Program-made: the position numbers and the translations under genes
Shown here: piece after piece, positions 1-11,800 of the stretch
Layout: each line of letters starts with the position of its first letter
Position numbering within the stretch: the first letter of the stretch is position 1
Assembly (NCBI RefSeq): GCF_043290135.1
Contig: NC_134700.1
Location: 155,698,053-155,762,052 of the forward strand
Length of the DNA: 64,000 bases
Direction of reading: 5' to 3'
Source: Rhipicephalus microplus
Taxonomy: Eukaryota; Arthropoda; Arachnida; Ixodida; Ixodidae
The notes under the pieces: generated by a model
The model's input: only the letters and a program-made list of their open reading frames with translations
The model's database searches: none
Told to the model about the DNA's origin: nothing

Positions 1-280
1 CACAGAAAAAGTTTTGAAGGCTCGAACCCTCATCACTCTAGCAAAATATATCAGAACACGTTTTCGTGGGAAATATTGCATGAAAAGTTATTTTTCTCAC
101 TTGAAGCTCTACTAGAATACGAAAATTGCCTTAGCAACACTCTACTGTCTGAAATGTGCTGGCACGCATGTTTTCAACGTGAATAACTGTCACGAATCAC
201 GGGCGGCTGACGCGGGTGATGTACTGAGACAAGACTCGGTTAACGACATAGCCCATTTAATATACACTCACGGCAAACAC

Positions 281-896
281 ATACAAAATATGAAAAAAAA
301 CAACTAGTAGTAACTCCAAGCTAAATAACAACTAACCTACAAACAAACCCCCATGCAGACTAAACTGTCCTAATTATAGTGCGGCAACTCTATAGCCCTA
401 ATGATTCTGCTCGACCTTACTTGTCACAGCAGACGCTCTTCTTGTCAATGGCCTTATCTGTCGTGTCGGATACCTGTCTGTGTTCTCGAAGATCTTCACC
501 ACTATCGTAGTCCTTGCCGCTGCTGAAACAGTCACCTGTAGTCGTCATCGCCTTAAGTCATTGCTGACGTGGCGGTGGTCTCAAAGGTTAGGCCTAGGGG
601 GGGGGGGGATGGCGATACCCAGTGTTGCAGGCTGACGTGGCCAACCGGGGACTGTCCTCGGCGGCTTGCTTCGAAGAGGGCTTGCACCAGGAACGTCGGC
701 GCTTGCTTTGCACAGCTGCTGCATACTCAGCAGTCTTCCTCGAAGCAGGTCGAGGTCTCCGTCTTCTCTTCGGGACGCCCGCGTCACAGGTGGCCGGACG
801 ATATTTAGGACAGTTTAGTCTGTATGGGGGTTTGTTTATGGGTTCGTTGTAATTTAGTTTGGAGTTATTACTAGTTGTTTTGTACATTTTTTCATG
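281..896. repeat. Inverted repeat of LTR-like sequence
   Basis: An arm of about 105 bp at 281-385 (AACAACTAGTAGTAACTCCA, CAGACTAAACTGTCC) is repeated in inverse at 791-896. Between them, 580-790 in inverse resembles 1895-2105 (210 bp, shared CTGTGACGCGGGCGTCCCGA). This suggests rearranged pieces of one retroelement. Confidence 0.6.
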
Positions 897-899
897 TTT

Positions 900-2110
900 T
901 TGTCATGAGCGCCTAATAAATGGGTTTTGTAGTTAGCCATATCCTATCTCGGTCCGTCGACCGCATCTCCCGCCCGCAATCCGTGACAACTGGCCAGCCA
1001 GCCAGGATTCAATCTAGACCAGCCACTGGTTATCAGTTGTGGCAGGGATGCATTGGGACAAATTATTAACGAATACTCGAGAGCAAATATGAGGAAGGAA
1101 TAGGGTTTAAAGTTCATTGAAGAAGAGAGAAAGCGTGTTCGAGAAAAGTGAGAGCTCACGAGAAAGGAGCAGAATGCCCAAATTCAGTCAAAACGCGCCG
1201 AAATGCCGGCAATCCGTGCTAGAGAAAAGCAGACACTAGAACGCCAGCTGAGATCGGTACAAACGAAAGGCGGAGTAAGACAGCATGAGAGAGCGCTCAC
1301 GAAAGTTTTATCGAGAAAGGTTAGTGTGCCCGCTTTTGATGCCAGCGCTTCAGTTGATAAAGTGGGTAGGGGGCACAGGCATTGTGCCAATGGTAACAGT
1401 TTTTTGTGACATTGAATGCAAGGAAAATGAGTTAGAGATTGCTTGTAGTAGCAGATTGCTTGTAGTGGTTAGCGAATGGCACGCCGATCTAGTAGAGAAG
1501 TGCTTAGAGGAAGTGAATGCGACCTATACAGATAGCCTAGAGACAAAGAATGGCTGTTCGCTCATGGACATAGAAAGTAGGACGCATTCGCGAAAGATAA
1601 TTGCAAAGAGCGCCAGAAAGAGTGATCTGCATCCGAGGGTGGATGTCGAACGCGTGGAACTAAAACAAAATGAGACAGTTCCAAAAGCACAGAGAATTTG
1701 TAAGAACTATCAACACAGAAGAATGGTCGCCACTGCGCTAGCGCGCGCCCCTAAAAGTGAAGGACGAGGCGCGTCACCCGAGCTGCCATCGGTGCGCGAG
1801 CAGCGATGCGCTGGCATGGTCAACGTGGACTTGCAAGGAGAAGGTCACATTGCCAGCAAGCTCACTGGCAATGGGAGCGTCAGGATGGTGACTCCGCAAC
1901 CTGTGACGCGGGCGTCCCGAGAAGTAGACAGCGACCTCGACCTGCTGCGAAGCAGGCTGCTCGGGATGCAGCAGCCGTGCAGAGTAAGCGCCGAAACTCC
2001 TGGCGCAAGCCTCCGTCGAAGCGAGCCGACGAAAACAGTTTATTGGTAGCCACGTCAGTGTGCAGCACCGGGTATCGCGTGCAGCCACTGGGCACAACCA
2101 CTGGACATCC
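900..2110 (+). mobile_element. Possible LTR-retroelement remnant with uncharacterised ORF
   Basis: A polyadenylation-like AATAAA lies at 914-920. It is followed by TCGGTCCGTCGACCGCATC and CCGCCCGCAATCCGTGACAA, a layout like an LTR end and primer site. A related end occurs near 2700-2745 (TCGATCCATCGCTCACAG, GCCGCCCGTAATTCATGAG). Between them, 1285-2049 is open for 254 codons from ATG. It contains charged, gag-like stretches but no domain I can name; the last 70 codons (VTRASREVDSDLDLLRSR) match the inverted segment at 581-787. No protease, RT or integrase is seen. Confidence 0.35.
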
Positions 2111-2260
2111 GCCACGTCACCGATATCAGGCGACGACGACGACGGGTCACCACGTAGGCAGCGCCACTAACGGCGAAGTTCGTGGGGAGCCTCGGTATCC
2201 CCGACAGGTACCTGACACGACCAATCAGGACAATGGGTGAATATCATCAGAGGTGACAAG

Positions 2261-2504
2261 TAATGATCATTGATGTGGGTGGTGTAAACCCCCACACCGA
2301 CATATCATTATAAGAGACGCTATAGCGGAGGGCTCTGGAAATTTTGACCACCTGGGGTTCTTTAACGTGCACCCAAATCTGAGCACACGGGCCTACAGCA
2401 CTTTCGCCTCCATCGAAAACGCAGCCGCCGGAGGATCTGATCCCGTGACCTGCGGCTCAGCAGCCGAATACACCTTAGCCACTATAGAAAACCGCGGCGG
2501 GGCC
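2261..2504 (-). mobile_element. Ruka-like tRNA-derived SINE
   Basis: 244 bp, flanked by AGAGGTGACAAG (2249-2260) and AGAGGTCACAAG (2505-2516), a 12-bp target-site duplication with one mismatch. It has the family landmarks GAGACGC, CACCTGGGGTTCTTTAACG, CGCCTCCATCGAAA and ACCGCGGCGGGGC. The RNA polymerase III head lies at the right (minus-strand) end. Confidence 0.9.
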
Positions 2505-3345
2505 AGAGGTCACAAGAATCTTGATCGAAACTATGACGCTAGAGATGCCCGATGATGACACGATTTAATTTCAAGCGCAGTTGGAGCGTAAGCGTTTTTA
2601 GCTTAGTATGAATTTGAAGTTACTAATATTGGTTCTCTATCTCTTTACCATAGAGGGTGTGTCGTGTGTGTGTTTATTAAAGGATTGTGTTGTTGAAGCG
2701 TGATGTCTCGATCCATCGCTCACAGCAGCCGCCCGTAATTCATGAGAATCTCATTATCTGTGATAGTAATTTTCACGAATGTCATAAATATTGATGTGTG
2801 GAGCGGACTGTTGCGTCTCGTTCTCAGCTGATATTCAAACAAAACGTAGCAGCAACAAATGGTCCCTTATTTATAAACCGCTGTACACTTCAAACATGTG
2901 AATCTTGACAAAATAAAACTCAGAAAATTATTCCTACATTTAGCTTCAGGAAAGCACACGTCCGTGTCTGTCACATTCAGTCAGTAATGTCCAAATCAGC
3001 CGTAGCAATTTCCAGGCTAGCAAAAAAAAAAAAGCCCAGTAAGATGTGGTAAGCCTATATTTTCTTCATGTATTCATTATCTACCCTCAATTACCTAGTG
3101 TGAATCTCTTCTCTAACTTCGAGCATCTTTTTTTTGTTGTTGTTTTTGAGCGATATTGAGATTAAAAATGATGCGCTCTGAAGGAATCAAAAAACTGACA
3201 GCGGTAGAGCTAACTACAGTGCTTCACAAATAATTTGCTCAACATTCAACAAAAATGTCGCCATGTTCTTAAGAGTGATCAGTATCAGAACACTCATAGT
3301 AGCATTTTTTGTCCGTAAAATGGGTAACCTCGGTGCCTTACGTAC

Positions 3346-3452
3346 CTGTAAATCATGAGTATCCACACATGCTGTGTAATTGGACCACACGAGTCCGGTG
3401 ACAGGGTGACGAAACCACGTGCCGTTGGCAGTGCACAGTTTGTGCGCTTGCC
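3346..3452 (-). CDS. Class B GPCR, HRM domain 2 exon 3 (cysteines 5-6)
   Basis: The acceptor is CAATTTTCTTTCAAAG|GG and the donor TTACAG|GTACGTAAG. The 107 bp are 2 nt + 35 codons, ending in phase 0. The peptide has QAHKLCTANGTWFRHPVTG, then LVWSNYTACVDTHDLQ. C-x2-NGTW-x2-HP-x6-WSNYTxC is typical of calcitonin-family class B receptors and closes the second HRM; NGT and NYT are N-glycosylation sites. The next exon should begin the seven-helix core in phase 0. Nothing like it is visible between here and position 1, so the gene probably continues past the left edge. Confidence 0.94.
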
Positions 3453-4282
3453 CTTTGAAAGAAAATTGGAGAAAAATGGTAAAAAATGGACTGCGTGATG
3501 TGACCAGTCGGCAGTAGAATATAGAAAAAATACGTGCATCATGCGTAAATAGTCGTGGTGATGTACGCGTTTATTTCACCACGAAGTCCAGCCTTTGCTA
3601 GCTGTATTACGAAACACCTGTATATTTTCATGCATTTCCAAGGGCATGTGAATTCCTTATGTGCACAATGCATAAGCCCGATTTTTCATAGATCGATTAT
3701 CTTCCATTTTATAAATGGGGGTTATCCAACTTGTATTGTTTTTTTTCTTAGCTACTCTATGCATACACGTGAAAATCTACCAGTCTACAGATATAGAAAA
3801 TTTCATGACAGGTATTAGTGTTATGTCTTGCATAAAATAAAAATCGGAAAGGTTTTCAGAACTTCAAAAATTTAATGAAGATCCACCCCTCACCCTTTGG
3901 CAAGCTCTTTAACCTGTAATAATCTCTTCCTGGCTCTGTCAGGTTTCGAAAAAAATTTGTGCTGCCGTTATAACGGAATGTGATAACACTGCTCATTTTG
4001 CTCAAGAATGAACTGCCTGCATCATCAATATCTAATAGGCGGATTCACTCCCCTTCTATTAATCTGACGAAGCAGTTCTGCCTTTGATACAGCGCTATAA
4101 ATATATATCTGTGATATTGAGGTAGTGCCTAAAACGGTCTGTTCTGGTTTCTAGTTATTTTTCCTCACTCTGGTCACCTTGTGGCAGTGTTCATGGTCTG
4201 GCGGTGCTACGGGTGCATTTTGTCACAAAACACGCCACATCTTCTCGGAAATGCCAATGCACTGAAGATGCAATCAACTTAC

Positions 4283-4402
4283 TGGTCGACAGAAACCCGG
4301 CCACGAATTGAGGGCAGGGCGCATGGACCGTCCGACCGGGAGGCGTGTCGTCCCAGCAGTTCCAGCCGTCCCAAGTGCGCGGACAAAGTGTCTGGTTCCC
4401 AT
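4283..4402 (-). CDS. Class B GPCR, HRM domain 2 exon 2 (cysteines 2-4)
   Basis: The acceptor is CTCTTTTCTCGCAG|AT and the donor CGACCA|GTAAGT. The 120 bp are 2 nt + 39 codons + 1 nt. The peptide holds GNQTLCPRTWDGWNCWDDTP, then GRTVHAPCPQFVAGF, an excellent match to the class B HRM consensus C-x2-T-W/F-DGW-x-CWDDT-x-G-CP-x-FV-x-GF, with an N-glycosylation site NQT. Only 93 bp of intron separate it from 4496-4658. This and the next exon fix the family beyond reasonable doubt. Calcitonin/DH31-type receptors are the nearest type I can suggest, from the combination CWDDTP and NGTWFxHP; this is judged by eye. Confidence 0.94.
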
Positions 4403-4495
4403 CTGCGAGAAAAGAGCGTGCTTCGATAAAAGAAAAATGTTCCATCCTCGCCACTTATCGACGCGCGTGGCTCCGTTCAAGCTCCGGGCTCGTAC

Positions 4496-4658
4496 CGTTC
4501 TCGACTGGAGGCTTGAGCAGCACGTGCTCGAGACAGTGCTTGAAGTGGCCGATCTTCTCCTGCCACATCCAGTTCTCTCCGCGCGCCGAGCTCTGCTCCC
4601 ACGGTACGTACTCGCCGATGTCGTGAGCGATTGCCCGCAGCAGCGTCAGCTCGGTATC
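4496..4658 (-). CDS. Class B GPCR, HRM domain 2 exon 1 (linker and first cysteine)
   Basis: The acceptor is GTGCCCGTCCTTCCAG|GAT and the donor GAGAACG|GTACGAG. The 163 bp read as 54 codons + 1 nt from phase 0. Codons are strongly G/C-ending, unlike flanking DNA. The peptide runs from DTELTLLRAIAHDIGEYVPW to WMWQEKIGHFKHCLEHVLLK; the single Cys fits HRM cysteine 1, on an amphipathic helix. The final G joins AT of the next exon as Asp, giving PVEN-D-GNQTLCPRTW. The residues before the helix may be a linker between the two HRM domains. Overlapping ORFs on the plus strand are antisense shadows. Confidence 0.82.
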
Positions 4659-5690
4659 CTGGAAGGACGGGCACACATCGAGAATGACCGGCCCACGCGG
4701 CAAGCAAACATAGCAGTTACAGAATACGGGATGATATTTCCCTTCGCTCCCTGTCACCACGCTTCGAGGCGTGCGTGAAAGAGCCCTGACATATTTCGGA
4801 ATAGCCAATGAAATGCGCTCAACTCTTTTCTGAAGAGTATTACGTATTCCATGGTCAGCTATATACCAGGTGATAACCTCGTGACAATAAAAGCCGGATC
4901 ACCAAATCGGAAACAGCAACGCATCTGACTGGACTGTCCATTTTTTTTTCCAAAATGGTGACTTTTGTTTGGAATGGGATGTCGTTTATTCAGAGAAACA
5001 CGTTTGAATAATGTTGCGTTTAAGAAATATTGTCGTCTGTGGTCTGTCCTTGTGTTCTCTTAGCCATGCACCTTCTGGTCTCATCATTTTTTATAGCCGA
5101 GTGAATCAATGAACAAGTGCAAACGGATTACGAGGTCCGATGAAAATATACTAAGGAAGCGTGTTTTCTTCAAAAAATAGAAAGCGCATAAACACTATTT
5201 TTTTCCACGATATGAGTATTTCGAGTATGCTTTGAAAGATGATGTGTTATGTTAAGGAAATCGAGAACCATTCAATGCATTTAGTGGCCCACTAGAGACA
5301 AAACGAAAGCTACTCACGTAAATTGGTGCTTACTAATCCCCATTCCCTCACTCCATGTGCAAATTAGCGAACCAGATGCTTGTCTGGTTAACCTCTTAGG
5401 CTTTTTTCTTCTTGATCTCTTTCTCTATTTGATGGCGGACAATTACAGTTCTGAATTTGCTGTGCCAACACTAAGGTAATGCGGTTCCTACTTTTAACAT
5501 TTCAGAGCCGCTGAGCACATCTTGTACCAACTTTAGCGAGGATAACAATCGTTGCATACTTCCAGTATATTTTTTCTGTGTAGTAAATGTTAACATTAAA
5601 CAAGAAATTGAGACGCTTTCTGTAGAAAAAAGCATAGACGTCGCGAATCTTGACGTAACTTTAAAAAGCAAAGGTCATCCCGGTGCTTAC

Positions 5691-5776
5691 TTGATAAGGT
5701 GAGCTTGTACAGGAGCTGTAGTTGCCTGTTTCACCATTCCAAGAACCATCAGACTGGCACCGGTATTTCGCCGTGC
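5691..5776 (-). CDS. Class B GPCR, HRM domain 1 exon 3 (cysteines 5-6)
   Basis: The acceptor is TTTCCTTTACTGCAG|GC and the donor CAA|GTAAGC. The 86 bp are 2 nt + 28 codons, leaving phase 0. The peptide contains AKYRCQSDGSWNGETGNYSS followed by Cys; A-x-R-C-x3-G-x-W-x-G-NYSxC is the second half of a class B HRM domain. Joined to 12938-13048 it gives a Gly codon across the junction and completes a six-Cys domain. The next exon in transcription order is 4496-4658, in compatible phase 0, which starts a second HRM instead of a transmembrane segment. A 7.2-kb intron full of repeats separates this exon from 12938-13048. Confidence 0.86.
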
Positions 5777-6284
5777 CTGCAGTAAAGGAAAGAAAAAGTA
5801 TATCACTCAATGCTTAAAGTATCTACGAGATAGATTGGGTCTTAGAATCGGTCTATTCTTACTAGAATGTGAAGTACTATGAAGGTCATGCTCGTATTCC
5901 ACTCAATTCGCTCGAGAATATTAACACGGTAATGTTAAAGAGCCCATGTCACTGAATATTCAGTGTCGTCAGTTTCGGCAGTGTCGACAGTGTACAAAAC
6001 ACCCTGTTGCTAGCGAATAATATTCACGTATCCTGTCAGAATGGAACACCAGCACTGCGCGGGGCATTCAATTGTTGTGCCACAAAGGCACGTGAGTGCC
6101 TGAAAAGACATTTATTTAGTAAAATACCTTATACAGGCGTCGTGTGGGGCACGGATTTACATTAACTGGTAAAATATTGCATGGCAGAAACGTGAAATTC
6201 GGACATGCGCCATAATTCCGAATAGCATGACTAGTGAATGGATTAAACCTGTTCATTGATTACGAAAAGCCTCAGCAGTACTTC

Positions 6285-6797
6285 ATTATTATTATCATCA
6301 TCATAATCACCACCATTATTATAGGCACTATAATGATTATCATCATCAGCCTGACTACGTCCACTGCAGGACAAAAGCCTCTCCCATATTCCGCCAGTTA
6401 ACCCGGTCCTGTGCTTGCTGCTGCCAATTTATACCCGCAAACTTCTTAATCTCACCTGCCCACCTAACCTTCTGTCTCCCCCTAACCCGCTTTCCTTCTC
6501 TGGGAATCCAGTTTGTTACCCTTAATGACCAGCGGTTATCCTTTCTACGCGCTACATGCCCGGCCCATGTCCATTTCCTCTTCTTTATTTCAACCATGAT
6601 ATCCTTGAACCCCGTTTGTCCCCTAATTCACTGCGCTCTCTTCTGGTTTCTTGAGGTTACACCGACCAATTTTCTTTCCATTTCTCGCTGCGTTGTCCTC
6701 AATTTAAGCTAAACCCTCTTTGTAAGTCTCCAGGCTTCTGCTCTGTAGCTAAGTACCGGCAAGATACAGCTGTTATATACCTTCCTCTTCAGGGATG
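6285..6797 (-). mobile_element. RTE-type LINE, 5'-truncated 3' end
   Basis: The minus strand encodes the extreme C terminus of an RTE/BovB-like RT: KKRKWTWAGHVARR, then a GRQKVRW block and INWQQQAQDRVNWRNMGEAF, ending just before a (TGA/ATC)-rich tail at 6281-6345. Upstream, a broken frame still shows LPVLSYRAEAW- and MERKLVGVT-like segments with stops. The sequence stops being recognisable near 6797, giving typical 5' truncation. It lies in the 7.2-kb intron of the class B GPCR gene. Confidence 0.82.
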
Positions 6798-6931
6798 ATG
6801 ATCATAAACTGAGAGACAAAGTAAGAAACAAAGCACTCACACAGGCGTAGTGGTTGCTTTGCTACTTCGCAAGCACGTACTGTGGCGCAGTGGCCATTTG
6901 CCAGCTGTTCTGACAACAGCTTATGCCACGG

Positions 6932-7043
6932 CTTCATTGGTTGATTGATACGTGGGGTTTAACGTCTCAAAACTACCATAAGATTATGAGAGAAGCCGTA
7001 GTGGAGGGCTCCGCAAATTTTGAACACCTGGGGTTCTTTAACC
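6932..7043 (-). mobile_element. Ruka-like SINE, 5'-truncated
   Basis: The 3' part only (112 bp), from TTGATTGATACGTGGGG to GGGGTTCTTTAAC, flanked by GCTTATGCCACGG (6919-6931) and GCTTATACCACGG (7044-7056). The duplication shows that the truncation occurred during insertion. Confidence 0.88.
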
Positions 7044-7275
7044 GCTTATACCACGGTGACTATCAATATATTGCACAGATGTTCTTTTTCCAGCTGACTT
7101 CGTGGTCCAGGTGTTCAGAGAAAATTGAAGCATGGCAAGGATTGAGAAATCAATGCGCGCATGCTGCGATAATGATGCTATATGATTCAAGCCGATGCAA
7201 GAGCTTCGTCAAAAGTTATACCTTTATATTGGCGAAGATTTCAGATCACTCTCGCAACGCCACTACTACGCTTAA

Positions 7276-7276
<1 letters not shown>

Positions 7277-7359
<83 letters not shown>

Positions 7360-7369
7360 TAATAATAAT
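7277..7369. repeat. (TAA)n microsatellite
   Basis: About 30 near-perfect AAT/TAA units, inside the GPCR intron. Long Asn or Leu/Tyr ORFs here are artefacts of the repeat. Confidence 0.98.
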
Positions 7370-7374
7370 GTGGC

Positions 7375-7500
7375 ATGATTTTGAGGCACGCCTTTGTGTC
7401 GGCTCCCGGAAATTCCTACAATTTGGGCTTGTTTTGCGTGCACCTAAATTCAGGTACATAGGCATGTGACTTTTAACCTGCGCCGCAATATGACCGCTAC
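7375..7500 (-). mobile_element. Degenerate Ruka-like SINE remnant
   Basis: Weak similarity: GGCTCCCGGAAATT, GTGCACCTAAATTCAG and a following CATAGGCATG resemble the SINE interior. It lies beside a TAA microsatellite. Confidence 0.33.
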
Positions 7501-7618
7501 CCATAGTGACAAGGTGCAAAATATATAACCTTGCGTTATTGTAGGACATGTGCGCAGAAATCGGACGAACACAGGAAAAACGAAGTAGGCAGAAATCGCG
7601 ATTTTTCGGTCTACTTCG

Positions 7619-8537
7619 TTTTTAAATGTGAAGCATTTCTTAGCGAACTTCGGCGACATTGAGCGTATCTATCTATCTGTCTATTTAGCTGCCTACAAGT
7701 TTTAGCTCTCCTCGCCATCTCGATAATGGTATCGACACCAAAAGTGGTTTGGCATAACATGACTGTATGACGAGCACAATTGACAAGTCATAATATGAAA
7801 ATCATAAGTATGTAATGAATGTCATAATTTAATTTTATGGTCTTGCTGGATTTGTGGTGGTTCCGTTTACATGACATTTTATAAAGCTGGTATCGTATGA
7901 CATGACTGCATGGTGAACATAAGTGACAGAAGCTAACGTGGAAATCATGACATGCATGTAATAATTTTTATTTTATGACTAGTCATGACTACACGCCACG
8001 CTTACAGTGCATTCGCGGTCGTTTTGCTAGCTTCACATATACCAAACTTAGTATTACGGGACGTGAATTTATGACAAAGGTATATGACTGGGGCAAACAT
8101 GACAATCATGAGATGTGCGTCATGTAACAACATGACTACATGCCACGCTCCTGATGCACTCATGGCCGTTTTGCTAGCTTCACATATTTCAAGTTTGGTA
8201 TTACGTGATGCGAACGGACGACAAAGGTAAATGGCACGTCCAAAACTTTTATACATGGCATGCGTGTCATGTAACAACAAGACTACTCGCTATGCTCATA
8301 GCGCGCTTGCGACCGTTTCGCTAGCTCCACATATACCAAATTTGGTATCACATGACTTCAATAGACGATGAAGTAAATGACACGTCTAAGTGTTATATTC
8401 AAGACAACAAAGTCATGTGCGGCATAATTTACGCCCGCTTCGTAACGTTGTGCTGATTTTAGGGTTACGTATCAGCCTTCCTCATTCGTGCTTCTCATAT
8501 CATGGAATACCGCAATACGTGGAGTCTGCCAATTTTT
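7619..8537 (+). mobile_element. Hairpin-ended repeat family 1, copy A
   Basis: The left end is a T-run, AAATGTGAAGCATTT (one change from the perfect hairpin of copy B), then CTTAGCGAACTTCGGCG and a short TATC microsatellite. The middle has about three units of a 143-150 bp tandem core (near 7985, 8135, 8282; each with GCTAGCTTCACATAT and TTGGTATTACG). The right end is GTGCTTCTCAT, then TCTGCCAATTTTT. No protein is encoded; short ORFs here are incidental. Confidence 0.75.
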
Positions 8538-8654
8538 CCTGTGTTCATCCAATCTCTGCGAACATATCTTACAACAAGACATGCACAAATTCGTCCAACA
8601 TAAACTTCTTCTAATATAACCTTGCGTACCATGCTTTAAAGTTGAAATGTTTGC

Positions 8655-8854
8655 ATTGATTGACTTTATATGTAGAGTTTTACGTCCGAAAACGACCATA
8701 TGATTATGAGAGACGCTGTAGTAGAGGGCTGCGGTAACTTCGACCACCTGTGATTCTTCAACATGCACCAAAATTTGAGCACATGGGCCTGCAGCATTTC
8801 TGCCTCCATCAAAATGCAGCCGCCGGAGCCGGGATTCGATCACGCGACCAGCGG
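8655..8854 (-). mobile_element. Ruka-like SINE, 5'-truncated
   Basis: 200 bp with the family core (ATGATTATGAGAGACGC, CGACCACCTG, GCCTCCATCAAAATGCAGC, GGGATTCGATC), ending inside the tRNA-like head. Flanked by perfect 11-bp duplications GAAATGTTTGC (8644-8654 and 8855-8865). Confidence 0.9.
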
Positions 8855-8869
8855 GAAATGTTTGCGTTA

Positions 8870-11800
8870 ACACACAAGACTTAGAAACAAGCCTTGCGTA
8901 ATTTAAAGGACTAAGATGATGTTATCGGCGACAAAATGGCTGAACGCCTTGATAGCCATTGTAGAGACTGTAGCGCATTTAGACACGATGGATAGCTAAT
9001 GCTAAGCCTCAAGGGGAGTGAGTACGTTGTCTCGGCAACACAATCTGTGGCAGCCAGCCTAAGAATAGCTGGCCACAGAAATGCGACGACGGTGATAGTT
9101 TGTTCAAGCATGCAAGGCTCGTTTAACACACCCACATCATGTGTCTGATGAACACACCCACATCATGTGTGTTGATCTATCTGTGTTCATCTATCAGCTC
9201 ACATACCGTACTTCTCCGCTCTCTTTTTTTTATAATTTTCGGGATTACGTAGTTCTTGAAAAGCGCAGGGTTTCAAAGTGCGAGAGTTGAATTCCGCTTA
9301 GCCTCTTCTTTCTTCTAACCTTGTTTCTTTCCCCACTGGGTCGTATCGCTTACACATCGACTAAAAGGATGTTAATGTTTACGCGTCACTTCAATAAAAA
9401 GTAAGACACAGTTTCTGAAATCCCGCAGTAGGGAGTGGCATGCAGTTCAAAACTAAGGAATGAAGAAAAAGACCCCCTTTTCGATAATCAGTGTCGAAGA
9501 AAAACAAACAAGACGCTTACACGGTTTCAGAAATCGGCTCTAATCTTTCGTAACTTCTATTCTGACAAGTATTCTGAAACTTAAGTTGTTACAAAATAAA
9601 GTGGGTTGAGACTAGCTTATTCACTTTAACATTCTCATCCTGGCTAGCTAATTGACGTATTGCACTTTTGCAATGAGGATCTTTTTTTGCAATCTAGGAG
9701 AGTATGCTACAATATAATTGACCTTTTACTGTTCACGGTGCTGTGGGATACTCGATAAATCTGTACATAATCTCTAGAAATCTAGAAAAATATCAAAACT
9801 TCTCATGATAAAACACGAACCAAAACAGCAAATTTGATCATGGAGCGGCTGCAAAAAGGCAGCCCATCCCATGTCGTAACTTTATTGCAGACATGTTGAA
9901 AGCGGCGGATTGCATTGCTTATTTATTTGATCATTCTGCACGTCTCCTGCTAAATAGTGCAGAACCAACAAATTGTTTATTCATTGCTGCGACACGTCGC
10001 AAGCTAATAGATTGGAGCCTCTAAACGAGATCACAAAGTCCAGGCTCGCACAAATTGGGGTGTGGATGAAAGCTTGAAAAGATATGTAGTTTATTTTGCG
10101 GTGCTCATACAATATGGAAATTTTCGTGGTTATTCATTTTTTGCAGGTTTCTCAAACCGTTCAGAGAGGAATTACTTTGTTCGATATCCCTCTTTGTATG
10201 TTTTGGTAATTCTATTGCTCTAATATTCAACCGATGCAATACCATACAGTCTTCATTTAGCACGCAACTCTATATATTGGCGTACTTGAATGTAATTAAG
10301 CGCTAAAAGCGTGCAATCAATCCCACAAGAATCTTATCTGAGACAATTATTATATTATGGACAGAAGCTACTCGAAGAGACGTGTCTTTTTTTTTGCAAA
10401 ATTATTTTTTGTTGTTTTAGCCAGCTTCCACCTGTTGCTTTATGTACTTTCTTAATTTCATGGTAGAGAAATTAAGGCTGTTATTTAACTTGAAGTAGGT
10501 TAAAATTGATTTTAAAGAGCACAAGGTGGCCAATAAAGCTATGAAGAGCTGATTGTCGATAGAGTCCTGTAAAAATTGTCACATGGCTGCTGCCTATGGC
10601 ATTTCACGTAAGAAGTTTACCAAAGCCGCATACGAAAAATAGCCGTAATTTTCAAGCTCTATTGACGCACAAAGTAATTTCAAGAAGCATGCCTTTGCCA
10701 CATCGATGGGCTTCCATTTTCACGTTTAAAATGCGTTTTTCTCTAAATGCTATTCTTAGCTACTTTTTGAGTTTGTACATCATGTTTTATCTTCATCGGG
10801 CCATCGCTTCTGATGGCCAGATGAATTAGAAGTTCTTCCTCACATTTTGTAGCTTGTGGAGGGTGCAGTTATTCTCTATATTACCTGTCAACACATATTT
10901 CTCACGTACCCTAAATAAGCCAATAGTATGGGCTTGACCTTCAAAGACTATTCTTATCTCAAATTTTTTTGTTCATTAAAATGTTTTATACAAACTTCTC
11001 TATTAGATTTGCATTCTAATGTTAATTGGGAGCAACGTGCGTCCTTGATGGCGCATAACCATAAACGCTTAGAGGCAGAAAAAGTGTTTCCAAAAAGAGC
11101 TATATTTTATACAGTGATGGTACAGAACGAAAACATTGCAATCTACTATAAAACCTATTGTATATTTGGAATCAGCCTTTAGGCGATTGCACACTTCAAA
11201 TATTTCATTGCTGTAGGCTACAGATTAAGTAAGCATTTTCTTCGAGTAGCGTCTCCCCTTAACGTGGTTATCAAATATATAGTTGAAACAGATTTTTATA
11301 ATATTCAATTTAGGTTCACTAAAAGCAAACATTCTACACGAACAAGCACTTCAATTGGTCGATTCATAAGTGCAATGCTTTAAAATTCACTTGACAAAGA
11401 TAGATTTCAATTTTCTATGTCTTCACTGGAGCAATGTACTAACTCCACAGATCACGAGTTCAACTGGCTCAATATAATCAATGGGTGTGTTTTCAAATTC
11501 TGAACCGGCATTTCGGCGGTAAGGCACCTCCTATGTTGGCTATAGCTTATAAGGCATTCTGAAGACTTCAAGGATCTCACATTCTGTTCAAATACTTTGT
11601 TAGTATGCGCGTGTGGCTGGACTTTCCATACCTAACAAGTACTTTCTAAAAGAAATTGCAGCAGCACGTAACCACAGTGCATGTACAAAGAAAACCGGGA
11701 AGACAGGGGGGGGGGGGGCTTGAATATTGAGCGCTTCACGGCAAATCTTCCTCGGCACTTTTCCTGCCTAAGCCTCTTTTCGTAGGAACGCAGCAGCTGG

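Noticed and set aside
4308..4778. 156-codon plus-strand ORF
   Set aside because: Antisense to the GPCR exons 4283-4402 and 4496-4658, whose splice sites and HRM motifs are convincing.
7182..7549. ORFs rich in Asn, Leu or Tyr
   Set aside because: Created by the TAA microsatellite.
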